This document shows positions 6,716 to 16,958 of a stretch of DNA of 64,000 nucleotides, one piece after another; the first letter of the stretch is position 1; the number at the start of each line of letters is the position of its first letter. Source of the DNA: Bog-257 sp963769235 (GTDB lineage: Bacteria > Acidobacteriota > Terriglobia > Terriglobales > Acidobacteriaceae); NCBI GenBank assembly GCA_963769235.1, contig CAVYKW010000001.1, positions 310,001 through 374,000 of the forward strand, read 5' to 3'. The notes below the pieces were generated by a model. The model saw only the letters and a list, made by a program, of their open reading frames with translations. It was not told the origin of the DNA and did not search any database. The translations under genes were made by a program, and so were the position numbers.

Positions 6716-9396
6716 CTAATACAGGCGTTGGAGTTTCTTGATGCTGCCAAACGTTCCAACATTGGTAAGACTAAAGGAGAAGCGATACGCGTTCTCATCG
6801 CGAATGACGCCCAACGCCCAGCGGGAGTACTCAAAGGTTACGCCGCAGCAATCCCAGTTGTAATTGGTTTGTATGGTCGCGGATTGAATAACGGGAGCGG
6901 TCTCCGACAAGCCGACGGTGGCAGCAGCGCTCAGGCCAGTCTTCGTCATGCCTCCATAAATGGCGCCGATGCGGAACTGATTGTAAACATCGGGAGTGGT
7001 TACACCGTTGACCACCGTGAATTCGCCGGGAGCATTTACGTAGGTCTGGCCGCCATTCAGGTACCAGTTGCCCCAACGATATCCCGCGAACACCGTGCTG
7101 GCATTCACCTGGTGAAGGACCGGATCATAATCCAGCGCCCACTGAAAATCAGCCCCGCCGGATTGCACGCGCAGGCGCGAGATGATGGGCGAGAAAATGC
7201 GCGGATCGATCAGAAACGCGATACCGGTGAAGTTAACCGTGGTGTCGAATACGTTTCGGGCACCGGGAACCAGTGCTCCGCCGAAGGTCGTGTTGGCGAA
7301 ATACTTCTGGGCGATCTCCCAGGTCACGACATTTGTCGCCGGATCGGATTTATCGGAGCAGGGCTTATTGTTAGTTTGGTCGGCGAACTCGCTGAGATTT
7401 TCCGTCAGCCCTCTGTATTCGGGATGCTGGAAACATTGCGCGCTGGATTTCGTCTTCTTGGCATACAGCCGGTTGATGACCCCGTACTCTACTTCGTTGG
7501 TGTCGGCAAGAATGTCGCGGAAATCGAAGCGGATAATCTGCGAGAAGTCGTCGATGCCGGTCTGGTAGCGATAAACCGCGAAGGGCTCAATCGTGTGCTT
7601 CCATACCCGACCGAAAGGCTTGCGATCGAACACCCTGGACAGGGTCGGGGGACGAATTTCCAACGAGGCATTGGCGACGTTGCGGTTGATGGGATCGCTC
7701 ACCGCCGTACCGATGACAGCGTTGGAAGATGTCTCCAGCCGCTGCCCGTAGTAAGTTTCACGCGCGCCGATCTGCGGCCGGAAGGTCCAACCGTCGAAGA
7801 CCTTGGGCCAGGCGATGTGCGGAGCAACATCGACCCGCCCAACCACAGGAGCCGTGGAGAATCCGATCTCGTTCCTGGCTACGCCTTCACCCGCCACATC
7901 GAAGGCATACACGAAGTCCGACCGGCTGAAGGGGCGTTCCACCGATGAGAATTCAAGACTTGGGGTGTGATTGATGCGAATAAAATCGCCGGGCAACGTG
8001 CTCTCGTAATTCTGATACGTTGCGGCCAATGTCCCGACGCTGAAACCGTTCCAGTTTTTGTATACAAACCCGTAGGAACGCACTTCGGAGTTGATCGCTT
8101 CGGTGAAACCCTGGGCAAACTCAAGCCGGAAAATGTAAGAAGTGAGAAAGTCGACGGACACAACTCCCTGGAATCCATCCGGCAATTGCTTGAAACCATT
8201 TACCTTCAGCTCCTCGCCACCTTGGTTTTGGCCGTAGTACGGCCCGGGAGGAGCGCCCTTCTGATCGATGACGCCATAATACTGCGCCTGCAACGCATAG
8301 CTGTAGCCGATGGTGCGAAAGTCTCCGAATTGCGCCCAGCCTCGTTTGCTGTAGAGTGCAGCGCCCAGCGTGGCGTCGCTATTCCGGTTGATGACCCAAT
8401 AAAAGCCATCACCCAGGATCGTACCGCGCGTGGTGGATGTCCCGATTTCAGGAATCAGGAAACCGCTCTTGCGCCCCAGATTGTCCACCGGATGCTCGGT
8501 GTACGGGAAATAAAAAACCGGAATGCCGTGAAGCTTCAGTGTGGCATGGCGAAGCTTGGCCTCGTCGCCCACCTCGATGTCCGCAGTTTTGGAATCCATC
8601 TGCCACTTGGGCTTGGGCAACTGGCAGGAAGTCACGAATCCCTGATTGACGCGATAGTGGTCTGGCCCCATCTTGTCCACCACTTTTCCGGTGAAGAAGA
8701 AAGGGGTGGACGAGGTGAGAAACATGGTCTTGTTCTTCACTCGCACGCCGGTCGAGCCGGTGACGTCCCAGAACCTTCCCGTGTCGTGACTCACGTCGTA
8801 GGTGGCATGTGAGCCGACCAGATGTTCGTTGTGCGGACCGCCGTCAAATACCACGTGACCGGTAGCCGTTAGCTTGCCGCTGGTAGCGTCGTAGACCACT
8901 TGGTCCGCGTGCAGGGTATTCGCGCCAAAGCGAATTTCCACATGCCCGCGAACGTTGTAGATGTCTTGATTCTTCTCCTGCTCGTCGCCGCGAATCAAAA
9001 CCTCATTGCGGCCCAGCGGAACATTGGTGGCGGGCCGCTGCGGGCCTAGGTCCGGCTCGCTGCTGCTTTGCAGCTCTTGCTGAATGAGTTTCTCAGTGTT
9101 GGTGTCTTCTTCGCCGGTATCGGTCTTCGCAGTAATTCCGGAAGGCGGTGCAGGAGTCTGTGGTGTCCCGATTGCGAAGTAGGCTGCGCGGCAGTCTGCC
9201 CGCCCAAAGGAAAAATATCGTCTTCCATGGGATCGAAAAATGTGGGATCCGATCCGGAATTTGGCTCCTGCGACCCGGTTTGTGGTGAATTTTGCTGCGA
9301 ATCAGACGGACGCAACTGGCTGGTTAACAGAGCTGGATGCAGAAACAGATGACATGCCACCACCGCCGTGATAATCAATCGAGTGCGAGGAATCAT
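6716..9396 (-). CDS. lptD: LPS-assembly protein LptD, with apparent frameshift near the 5' end
   Basis: The main frame (up to about 9300) encodes an OstA-like N-domain (RGHVEIRFGANTLHADQVVYD) and a long beta-barrel C-domain ending SIKKLQRLY. LptD inserts lipopolysaccharide into the outer leaflet with LptE. The signal peptide (MIPRTRLIITAVVACHLF...) is in another frame, starting at 9396, and that frame runs into compositional nonsense after SQSG. Both frames are open between about 9120 and 9300; adding one base at the CCC run at 9167-9169 joins QPTSQSG to TPQTPAPPSG and gives one continuous protein of about 890 aa. It is either a sequencing error or a real lesion. Confidence 0.82.
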
Positions 9397-9677
9397 CGAA
9401 AGGTGTGCGTCCCTTCGCCCGTACATTGGTAGGAAGCGGTACCTTGCAACTTAGCACGTTGCATCGTCACAGGCAAAACGCGAACCACCTCAGTTGATTA
9501 CCGCGGCTCTGGGCGTTCTCATAAGCCCGTTTGGCACGGAGTGATTGCGCAACCGGCTCCAGCGAAAGCAATAGCGATACTGCGCGCCAACGGACGAACG
9601 ACCTCTTTTCCTCGATCTACTTTTCTTGGGCTACCCCGGGTGAAGGCCACGGGCAACGGAATAGTCGCGCCACGACA

Positions 9678-10757
9678 ATGACTGATCAGCAGACGTTACT
9701 CTCGCAACCGGAAAACAGTTCGTCAGAGTCCGACAATCCCATCTGGCGCGACGAAATTCAGGCCCGCGTAGCCGGTTATCGCTTCCGGCGTGGACGCCGC
9801 GTCGAGGGAGCATTCAGTATGCGCTTCCCGTTTCCGGCCGCGGATTCTGAAGAACTGGAATCTGCGGAGACGCCAACAGAATCTGTTGCTGTCGCTGAAG
9901 CCGAAATCGTCGCCGCGGAAGTTGAGTCGAACATCGGAAACCCTTTCGTCTCGACTACAGTCGAAGTTTCAGCGCCCGTGATCGAGCCAGGCGCCGCCGC
10001 AACCACCTCAGCGAAGATTTCCGATTCTCCAGCGGGGCTCACGAGCGACCAGATTGAAATTTCCGCGACAGTTCCGGCGATGGAATTAGAACCGGATCCC
10101 GGACCGCGCGTCCCGGCTGCTCCGCGTCCAAGAGCGCGGCGCAAGGTGATTGCTTTTCCGCGTCCTCCGGTGGAAGCGCCGGAGACGTTTCGTCGCCTCG
10201 CTGACCCGGTTCTGCCCGAGCAGCCGAGAATACTCGATGTGCCGGAAGAGCTCGAAGCCTTCCCTGGCACTCCGCTGCTGGACGGATTACGGCTTCCCGC
10301 CAGCGCGCAGCAACCGATCACACCTCCAGATCACATTGAGTTGCCGTTTCAAGCAGTGGCTCTGTCGCGAAGAATCTATGCCGGGGTTGTCGATTGTGCG
10401 GTGGTGGCCGGAGCGGCTGCTGTTTTCCTGGTGGTGGGATACAAGATGCTTCCCGGTCTGGCGCTCACGAAGCCTTTATTGCTCACTCTGGCCGCCGTCC
10501 CGCTGCTGCTGTGGGCAGCCTATCAATACGTCTTCGTCCTCTACGGTGGAGTCACGGCAGGTATGCGAGTGGCGGGAATCCGTCTTCGCACCTTCAAAGG
10601 AGCGTCACCAAACTGGCGGCATCGCCGCACCCGCGTCATCGGCCTGTACTTCTCGGCCGCATCGTTAATGATGGGATTGCTGTGGGCAACCGTCGATGTT
10701 GACGGCCTGTGCTGGCATGACCGTATCAGCCGAACGTATCTCACCAGCCGCGAGTAG
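9678..10757 (+). CDS. RDD family membrane protein
   Basis: About 359 aa from ATG 9678 (the ORF is open upstream to 9531, but that part looks unlike protein). The first ~230 residues are polar, low-complexity and Pro/Ala/Glu-rich; the last ~130 form an RDD domain: SRRIYAGVVDCAVV, two or three membrane segments, and the terminal VDGLCWHDRISRTYL. RDD proteins are integral membrane proteins of mostly unknown or transport function. No strong ribosome binding site is seen, so the start is uncertain. It is divergent from lptD. Confidence 0.75.
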   Translation: MTDQQTLLSQPENSSSESDNPIWRDEIQARVAGYRFRRGRRVEGAFSMRFPFPAADSEELESAETPTESVAVAEAEIVAAEVESNIGNPFVSTTVEVSAPVIEPGAAATTSAKISDSPAGLTSDQIEISATVPAMELEPDPGPRVPAAPRPRARRKVIAFPRPPVEAPETFRRLADPVLPEQPRILDVPEELEAFPGTPLLDGLRLPASAQQPITPPDHIELPFQAVALSRRIYAGVVDCAVVAGAAAVFLVVGYKMLPGLALTKPLLLTLAAVPLLLWAAYQYVFVLYGGVTAGMRVAGIRLRTFKGASPNWRHRRTRVIGLYFSAASLMMGLLWATVDVDGLCWHDRISRTYLTSRE

Positions 10758-10974
10758 GTCCGCCGCACGACTGTAGTGGGATTGCAGTTGCCTTTCTCGC
10801 CGTGCCATTCTGATGCAGAATTTCACAATATTGTAATGCCTGGCCTTGCTGACAACGCTTGCCTGACCTTGTAAAGTCAAGCGGGGCCTCGATGAGCCTT
10901 GGGCGCGGCGCTGGCATCCTTAAAGCAGTACACTGGTTACTCCCCCGGCCTGCCCGCCCGTGGGAAGGTTTTGC

Positions 10975-10988
10975 CCCGGTTCGCCGGG
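10975..10988 (+). promoter_or_regulatory. UUCG-capped hairpin directly before the transporter start
   Basis: CCCGG-TTCG-CCGGG ends 7 bases before ATG 10996, where a Shine-Dalgarno sequence would be expected and is missing. A stable UUCG tetraloop here could restrain translation; this is inference. I could not match the region to a ydaO-type riboswitch by eye. Confidence 0.3.
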
Positions 10989-10995
10989 ATTGACT

Positions 10996-13272
10996 ATGTC
11001 CACACAAGCCCCGAACCTGCAAAGACCAGCAATCAAAGTGTTCGTCGCGACGTCAGTGATGCTGACGTTCATTTCTTTTTGGCGGGCAGCGGCCATCGTG
11101 CTCTCCGACCTCGCGTCGTCGGCGTACTACGTGGGCGGCGATGCGGAAAAGGTGATCGGCAAGAGCGCTCCCTGGTTCGTGCTGGCGGTCATGCTGTTCA
11201 GCTACGCGGTCCGAGCCATCTACATCGAGTCCAGTTCGATGTTCGTGCGCGGCGGTGTGTATCGCGTGGTCAAGCAGGCCATGGGCGGGACGCTGGCGAA
11301 ACTCTCGGTATCGGCTCTGCTTTTCGACTACATCCTGACCGGGCCGATCAGCTCTGTGGCCGCGGGCCAATATGTCGCTGGCTTCCTGACTGATACCTTT
11401 CATCATCTCGGCTACGACATCACCGTTCCCGACAATAGCTTTGCCGCATTCTTTGCCATTCTGGTGACGCTTTATTTCTGGTGGCAGAACGTCAAAGGCA
11501 TTCACGAATCCAGCGAACGCGCTCTCCAGATCATGAAGATCACCACCGTCATGGTGGTTGTGTTGATTATCTGGTGCCTGATCACGCTGGCAAAACACGG
11601 TGGACAGATACCACCGTTTCCCTCGCCTGCCACCATGCATCACGACAAAGAATCGTTGGGCTGGCTGCTGGGAACATGGGCGGCTCGCATCCCCGCGATC
11701 ATGCTGCTGGTCGGCTTCGGTCACTCCGTGCTGGCCATGAGCGGTGAGGAATCGCTGGCCCAGATCAATCGCGAGATTGAACATCCCAAGCTGAAGAACC
11801 TGGAAAAAACCGGACTGGTGATTTTCCTCTACAGCCTGTTCTTCACCTCGCTGGTGTCCTTCTTCGCGGTCATGATTATTCCTGACGGGGTGCGGTCCGA
11901 ATACTTCGCTAACCTCATCAGCGGCCTGGCGATGAACATGGTTGGGCCGTATTCGCTACGCCTGGTATTTCAAGGCTTTGTGGTGCTGGTCGGTGCTCTG
12001 ATTCTGTCGGGCGCGGTGAATACCGCGATCGTCGGCGCCAACGGCGTGTTGAGCCGGATGGTTGAGGACGGCGTGCTCACCACCTGGTTCAAGAAGCCGC
12101 AAAAGCGTTTCGGCACCAGCTATCGCGTCATCAACATGATTGTCGGGCTTCAGATCCTGACCATCATTGCCAGCCGCGGCAACGTTTACCTGCTGGCCTC
12201 GCTGTATGCCTTCGGCGTGATCTGGAGCTTCTCCTTCATGTCGCTGGCCGTGGTGGTGCTGCGCTACACCAGCCCCGAAAACCGCGAGTGGAAGGTGCCC
12301 GGCAACATTCATATTCGTGGGGTCGAGATCCCTGTCGGTCTCGGACTGGTTTCGCTGCTGCTGTTTTCTACCGCGATCGTAAACCTGTTCACCAAGCAGA
12401 TGGCGACTATCGCCGGTGTTTCGTTCAGCCTGGTGTTCTTCGTGATTCTCACCATTTCAGAGCGCACCACGGCTGCGGAGCACGCTTCCGGAAAGTCGGG
12501 CCTTGAGCAATTCAATATCGCCGATGATCGTGAGCTGAGCGGCGAAGCCATGGACGTGCGGCCGGGCAACATCCTGGTCGCCGTACGCGATCCCCGCAAC
12601 TTGTATTACCTGCAAAAGGTGCTGTCCAAAACCGACACCACCAAGACCGACATCGTGGTGATGACCTCCCGTGTCTACCACCGTGAACATACATTTGGTG
12701 GCGGCGACCTTCTGGAAACTTCCGAGATCTTCAAGAATTACGAGCAGGAACTTTTCACCTCGGTGGTCGCGGTTGCTGAGAAACAGGGTAAGCACGTCTC
12801 GCTGGTGGTGGTGCCCACGAACGACATATTTGAGAGCATCGTGGTTACGGCGCAGCGTCTGCATTCGTCGGTGATCGTGTGCGGGCTTTCCAACAAGCTC
12901 ACCGCCGACGAACAAGGCAAGATGACCGGAGATGCCTGGGAGCGGCTGACTGAGCCACGTCCGCGCTTGCGGCTGGTGGTCTTCGAACCCAACGGCAGCA
13001 GGCATGAATACATGCTGGGACCGCACACGCCGCGCATGCGCCAGGAAGATGTGGACCTGCTGCACGGATTGTGGAAAGAAGTGACCAGCGACCCGCGCTA
13101 TCGCGAACTGCATCACTACCACGTTCTGAACGTGGCGCTCCAGGAGATGTCGCAGCGCATGCATGACGGCGACCGCCGCGATGAAGTCATGAACGACATT
13201 TTCAACGAGATGGAGCGCAACAGCGGCGAACCTATCGCCGAAGACGACGCGCCGTCTGTCCCGCCAACCTAG
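10996..13272 (+). CDS. APC-superfamily transporter with C-terminal USP-like domain (KimA-like)
   Basis: 758 aa. About residues 1-490 carry the many hydrophobic segments of an amino acid-polyamine-organocation permease (SSAYYVGGD, FDYILTGPISSVAAGQYV, VGFGHSVLAMSGEESLAQINRE). From about 530 a soluble alpha/beta domain follows (NILVAVRDPRNLYYLQKVL... HVSLVVVPTNDIFESIVVTAQ... SVIVCGLS) that resembles a universal stress protein fold. This plan matches KimA-type potassium importers, whose C-domain binds c-di-AMP, but potassium specificity is inference; amino acid transport is possible. ATG 10996 is chosen over the upstream start at 10960; no Shine-Dalgarno is seen. Confidence 0.75.
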   Translation: MSTQAPNLQRPAIKVFVATSVMLTFISFWRAAAIVLSDLASSAYYVGGDAEKVIGKSAPWFVLAVMLFSYAVRAIYIESSSMFVRGGVYRVVKQAMGGTLAKLSVSALLFDYILTGPISSVAAGQYVAGFLTDTFHHLGYDITVPDNSFAAFFAILVTLYFWWQNVKGIHESSERALQIMKITTVMVVVLIIWCLITLAKHGGQIPPFPSPATMHHDKESLGWLLGTWAARIPAIMLLVGFGHSVLAMSGEESLAQINREIEHPKLKNLEKTGLVIFLYSLFFTSLVSFFAVMIIPDGVRSEYFANLISGLAMNMVGPYSLRLVFQGFVVLVGALILSGAVNTAIVGANGVLSRMVEDGVLTTWFKKPQKRFGTSYRVINMIVGLQILTIIASRGNVYLLASLYAFGVIWSFSFMSLAVVVLRYTSPENREWKVPGNIHIRGVEIPVGLGLVSLLLFSTAIVNLFTKQMATIAGVSFSLVFFVILTISERTTAAEHASGKSGLEQFNIADDRELSGEAMDVRPGNILVAVRDPRNLYYLQKVLSKTDTTKTDIVVMTSRVYHREHTFGGGDLLETSEIFKNYEQELFTSVVAVAEKQGKHVSLVVVPTNDIFESIVVTAQRLHSSVIVCGLSNKLTADEQGKMTGDAWERLTEPRPRLRLVVFEPNGSRHEYMLGPHTPRMRQEDVDLLHGLWKEVTSDPRYRELHHYHVLNVALQEMSQRMHDGDRRDEVMNDIFNEMERNSGEPIAEDDAPSVPPT

Positions 13273-13374
13273 AGGCTAGTGGGCTCGTCAACCGTCCTGC
13301 TGGAAATTCATCTCTCCGGGCGATACACTGGCTCTCCGAAAGTCCGTCAACGGTCACATTGATTGGAGACCCCC

Positions 13375-14688
13375 ATGACGAACCCGGCACAGCCTTGCAC
13401 TTTCAGCTTTAGCCTGAATCTTCGACGGCCGGGCTGGGCAATAACACTAATTTGCGCGCTCGCGTTCCTAGGGTCGCGATCGGCCGAGGCGCAATCCTAC
13501 AACGTCATTTACAACTTCAATACTTCGGAAGGTGGCAATTATCCCATCGCTGGTGTCACGCTCGACCGCGGCGGCAATCTTTATGGCACAACTTCCCAGG
13601 GAGGATTCGGAATCGGCTGCCAGCAAGGTTGCGGCACTGTATATAAGTTGACGCGTCGCGGTTCCAACTGGCTGTTTGCGCCGCTGTATAACTTTCGCGG
13701 AGGCAGCGACGGCGCCAGGCCCTTTGCCCGGGTGGTCTTCGGCCCTGAGGGCAGCCTGTACGGCACGACCTTCGAGGCAGGCATCGGCTGCAGCGGCGGC
13801 TGCGGCGCAGTTTTCAATCTGCGACCGCCCCCGCGCCAGCCCGCTACTCCTCTCCCTTCATGGACAGAGACGGTGCTCTACCTCTTCAGCGGCTTCAATG
13901 ACGGCGGCAATCCTGGCAGGGGCGATCTGATCTTCGACCAGGCAGGCAACATTTACGGCACTACCGTCGGCGGTGGCGGAGGCCTCTGTCCGGAGCTAGG
14001 CTGCGGCACAGTCTACACACTCACTCGCTCCAATGGCGGTTGGACCGAGAGCGTTATTCACAGCTTCGCCCAAAGCGGAGACGCGCAGGAGCCCTTCGGC
14101 GGCCTGGTCTTCGACCATTCCGGCAACTTGTACGGCGACACCCTGGGCGGCGGAACATTCAACCGGGGCGCAGTATTCGAGATGACGCCATCCGGCTCCG
14201 GCTGGACCGAACAGGTGCTCTACAGCTTTCAGGGCCCACCGGATGGCGAAGGGCTTTACGGTACTCCGATCCTCGACCAGGCAGGAAACCTTTATGCGAC
14301 CGCCAGTCTTGCCGGTCCACGCGGAGGTGGCACCGCATTCGAGTTGATCCATTCCGGCAACTGGGCGCTCAGTCTGATGTACAACTTCACCGGAGGCCAG
14401 GGGGATCAGGGTCCGGAGGCCGGACTCATCATGGATGCGGCCGGCAATCTGTATGGCACCACCAACCAGCAAGGCGCCTACGGCTATGGTTCAGTCTTTA
14501 AGCTGAGTCCTGCGAACGGCGGTTGGTCGTACACATCGCTGCACGACTTCTGCATCGGCGGCACGACTTGTACTGATGGAGCCAATCCTACCGGCATTCT
14601 GGCGATGGATGCACAGGGCAATCTCTACGGCACAACCACACAGGGCGGTGTCAATAACGCTGGCGTAGTCTTCGAAATCACGCCGTAG
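13375..14688 (+). CDS. Secreted GloVer-repeat protein (TIGR03803-type repeats)
   Basis: 437 aa with a signal peptide (cleavage after SAEAQS) and eight or so repeats of a ~45-residue unit containing D..GNLYGTT..GG, spaced through the whole chain. These repeats are common in acidobacterial and verrucomicrobial exported proteins and probably form a beta-propeller-like fold; no enzymatic residues are known. ATG 13375 is chosen because GGAG lies 6 bases upstream. It is convergent in type with the minus-strand gene at 15585-16826, a paralogue on the other side of the cupin gene. Confidence 0.8.
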   Translation: MTNPAQPCTFSFSLNLRRPGWAITLICALAFLGSRSAEAQSYNVIYNFNTSEGGNYPIAGVTLDRGGNLYGTTSQGGFGIGCQQGCGTVYKLTRRGSNWLFAPLYNFRGGSDGARPFARVVFGPEGSLYGTTFEAGIGCSGGCGAVFNLRPPPRQPATPLPSWTETVLYLFSGFNDGGNPGRGDLIFDQAGNIYGTTVGGGGGLCPELGCGTVYTLTRSNGGWTESVIHSFAQSGDAQEPFGGLVFDHSGNLYGDTLGGGTFNRGAVFEMTPSGSGWTEQVLYSFQGPPDGEGLYGTPILDQAGNLYATASLAGPRGGGTAFELIHSGNWALSLMYNFTGGQGDQGPEAGLIMDAAGNLYGTTNQQGAYGYGSVFKLSPANGGWSYTSLHDFCIGGTTCTDGANPTGILAMDAQGNLYGTTTQGGVNNAGVVFEITP

Positions 14689-14699
14689 CGCATAGCTAT

Positions 14700-14850
14700 T
14701 TTTGTTGGCCGCAAGCGTGACAACGTAAGCGGCCCGGCGTGCACAGATTCGACTTTCTTGGGGTTGAGCTTGTCAGGTAGAGCTGGCCTTCAGGCCAGCG
14801 TCCAAGTCCTTTTTCTGACCCGAGCCGGCTTCAGCTGGCGGCATAAGCCC
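14700..14850. repeat. REP-like hairpins between GloVer and cupin genes
   Basis: GAGCTGGCCTTCAGGCCAGC and the related AGCCGGCTTCAGCTGGC lie close together at about 14775-14845. They belong to the dispersed hairpin family of this genome. Confidence 0.45.
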
Positions 14851-14959
14851 TGCTATCCTGGCTTCTGTCGCAGCCTTTTCAAAGCAAACTTGATCAGAGT
14901 TTCCCTGGCTCTTTAATCCCGCATCTCTACCCGAAACAAACAAGCAAGGAGTCTCAGAA

Positions 14960-15505
14960 ATGTCCAGCAATCCGACGTTGCCCGCACAGGGCGGTCCAGC
15001 AATTCCTGCTGACGATCCTCGCCGTGAGTTAGTGGCTGCTCAGCCCGACAGCAACCTTCCTCACATTGGGGTAGTCGGGGATACCTACACCATCCTATTG
15101 TCCGGCAAAGACACGGCGGGGCGCTTTTGCCTGATCGACATGCACGTTCCTCCGGGAGGAGGGCCGCCGCCGCACCGGCACGACTTCGAAGAGACGTTCA
15201 GCATTCTTGAAGGCGAGCTTGAGGCCACGTTCCGCGGCGCGAAGCGCACCGTCCGTGCGGGAGAGACGATTCACATTCCGGCGAACGCCCCGCATCAGTT
15301 TCACAATTCCTCTTCGCAGCCGGTAAGAATGCTCTGCATCTGTTCGCCATCCGGGCAGGAAGATTTCTTCCTGGAAATCGGAGTGCCGGTCGCGACCCGC
15401 ACCACGCCTCCACCTAAGCTGGATAAAGCTGCCGAAGCGGAGTTCCGGGCAAAGGCCGTGGCATTGGCTCCGAAATACCGAACGGAACTGCTGCGACAAG
15501 CGTGA
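14960..15505 (+). CDS. Cupin domain protein
   Basis: 181 aa, single cupin_2 domain: motif 1 PPHRHDFEETFSILEGELEA and motif 2 GETIHIPANAPHQFHNSSSQ supply His and Glu ligands for a metal. Cytosolic, no signal peptide. Such small cupins include dioxygenases, isomerases and sensors; the substrate cannot be told. The start is firm: AAGGAG 11 bases upstream of ATG 14960. It stands alone between two GloVer-repeat genes. Confidence 0.8.
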   Translation: MSSNPTLPAQGGPAIPADDPRRELVAAQPDSNLPHIGVVGDTYTILLSGKDTAGRFCLIDMHVPPGGGPPPHRHDFEETFSILEGELEATFRGAKRTVRAGETIHIPANAPHQFHNSSSQPVRMLCICSPSGQEDFFLEIGVPVATRTTPPPKLDKAAEAEFRAKAVALAPKYRTELLRQA

Positions 15506-15584
15506 AAGCAACCAGCCGCGCGAGCAGATGAAAAATCGCGCCGCCCCTTTAGCTCAGGTTGGATCTAGAGTGAGGAGTTTCCTG

Positions 15585-16826
15585 TTACGGCGTGATCTGC
15601 CACACCGTGCCGAAACTGGCGCCGCCCATCGAAGCGGTCCCGTATAGGTTTCCCTGCTGGTCAAAGACCAGGCTGCAATACGGGAAATATCCGTCCGAGC
15701 GGCCGTTGAAAATGTAGAGGTCGGTCTCCGTCCAACCATTATTCGAATGACTAAGTTTGTAGACATTTCCGTAGTCAGTAAACAAGCGCCCGGAATGGGC
15801 CGTAGTTCCGTAAAGATCCCCGGCGCTGTCCAGGATTGGGGTGCCGCTGGGAGTGTCGGGCTCGCCATAGGACATGCCAAAGGCATAGAGCAAAGTGAAG
15901 GTACCGCCGCCCGACGGCGAGTATTCGTAAACCGTTCCCCCGCCTTGCGGGCCACTGCCAAAGGTAATTCCGTAAAGATTTCCCGAAGCATCCGCAGTCA
16001 AAGTGTAAGTCGGGCCGCCGCCGTCGGTGGCTTCCTGGAAGTTGTGCAGAATGGTCTTCGTCCAGCCGCCATTCGACGGCGTCAACTTGTAGATGATTCC
16101 TGCCTGCCCCGTGCCGCCGCTAGCGACTCCATACAGATTCCCTGCGGAGTCAAAAATTAGGCCGCCCGATGGATAGTACCCATCGTCACCGCCGGTGAAG
16201 TTGTAGATGATGCTCTGGGTCCAGCCGCCGGCCGAGGGGGTCATCTTGTAGACCACGCCGCAGCCGCTAGGACAAGCCGTGTTTCCTCCACCGGGAGCCG
16301 CGCCATACATATTTCCCGCTTGGTCAAAGGTCACCTCGCTATAGGGGTTGGCGCCGTCGACGCCGCCGGTAAAGGTATGGAGCACGGTTTCCGTCCAGAA
16401 GCATTGGACCGAACGACAAAACGACACGGGCGGTTGCAGTCGATAAACTACGCCGCATCCGTTGCTTTCGCAGCCACCCTGCAAGCCTCCCAGGTATGTC
16501 GTCCCATAAAGAGCGCCATCGGGTCCAACCACGACCTTGCCATAAGGCCATATCCCGCCGCTGTAGGGAGGGCCAGGGAAATCGAATATCGGTGTTAGTA
16601 CCCAGCTGCCGCTCTCTGATTGCAGGCTAAAGACAGTTGAGTAAGTGGTACCCAGGAATTTCCCATGGTACGGGGTCAAACCGGTGTAGGGATTTCCGCC
16701 GTCACCGAGATTCATGAAGGTGTGTACGACCTGGAACTGCTGCGCCTGCGCGACCGAAGCCGATAGAAGCAGGATGAAAAAGAGGATGATGCTAAAGGTG
16801 GAGGCAATCTTTTGCGAGCGCGTCAT
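15585..16826 (-). CDS. Secreted GloVer-repeat protein (TIGR03803-type repeats)
   Basis: 413 aa; signal peptide ending SVAQAQQ, then successive D.AGNLYG....GG and YNFTGG..DG repeats to the C-terminus. It is a paralogue of the plus-strand protein at 13375-14688. ATG 16826 is preferred over an upstream start at 16859 because AAGGAG lies 8 bases before it. Function unknown beyond being exported and repeat-built. Confidence 0.8.
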   Translation of the reverse strand: MTRSQKIASTFSIILFFILLLSASVAQAQQFQVVHTFMNLGDGGNPYTGLTPYHGKFLGTTYSTVFSLQSESGSWVLTPIFDFPGPPYSGGIWPYGKVVVGPDGALYGTTYLGGLQGGCESNGCGVVYRLQPPVSFCRSVQCFWTETVLHTFTGGVDGANPYSEVTFDQAGNMYGAAPGGGNTACPSGCGVVYKMTPSAGGWTQSIIYNFTGGDDGYYPSGGLIFDSAGNLYGVASGGTGQAGIIYKLTPSNGGWTKTILHNFQEATDGGGPTYTLTADASGNLYGITFGSGPQGGGTVYEYSPSGGGTFTLLYAFGMSYGEPDTPSGTPILDSAGDLYGTTAHSGRLFTDYGNVYKLSHSNNGWTETDLYIFNGRSDGYFPYCSLVFDQQGNLYGTASMGGASFGTVWQITP

Positions 16827-16958
16827 GGTAACTCCTTCGCTCGAGTCATACTTGCGCACCCTCAGGAAGGCCCGCCAGCGCGCCTAGGCGGGGAACTATA
16901 CCCCACTTCCAACTTCTTCGACACGAATTTTCTTTTCTCTTGTGTTTTTCGACAAGCG

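Noticed and set aside
6221..7948. 575-codon open frame on the plus strand
   Set aside because: It is antisense to lptD; the minus-strand frame has the conserved domains. High GC leaves the antisense open.
10758..10995. ydaO (c-di-AMP) riboswitch before the APC transporter
   Set aside because: The expected conserved blocks are not visible; only the UUCG hairpin is clear.
15540..15590. tRNA-like start (CCCCTTTAGCTCAGG...)
   Set aside because: Resembles a tRNA acceptor and D arm, but no T-loop or closing acceptor follows and it runs into a protein gene.
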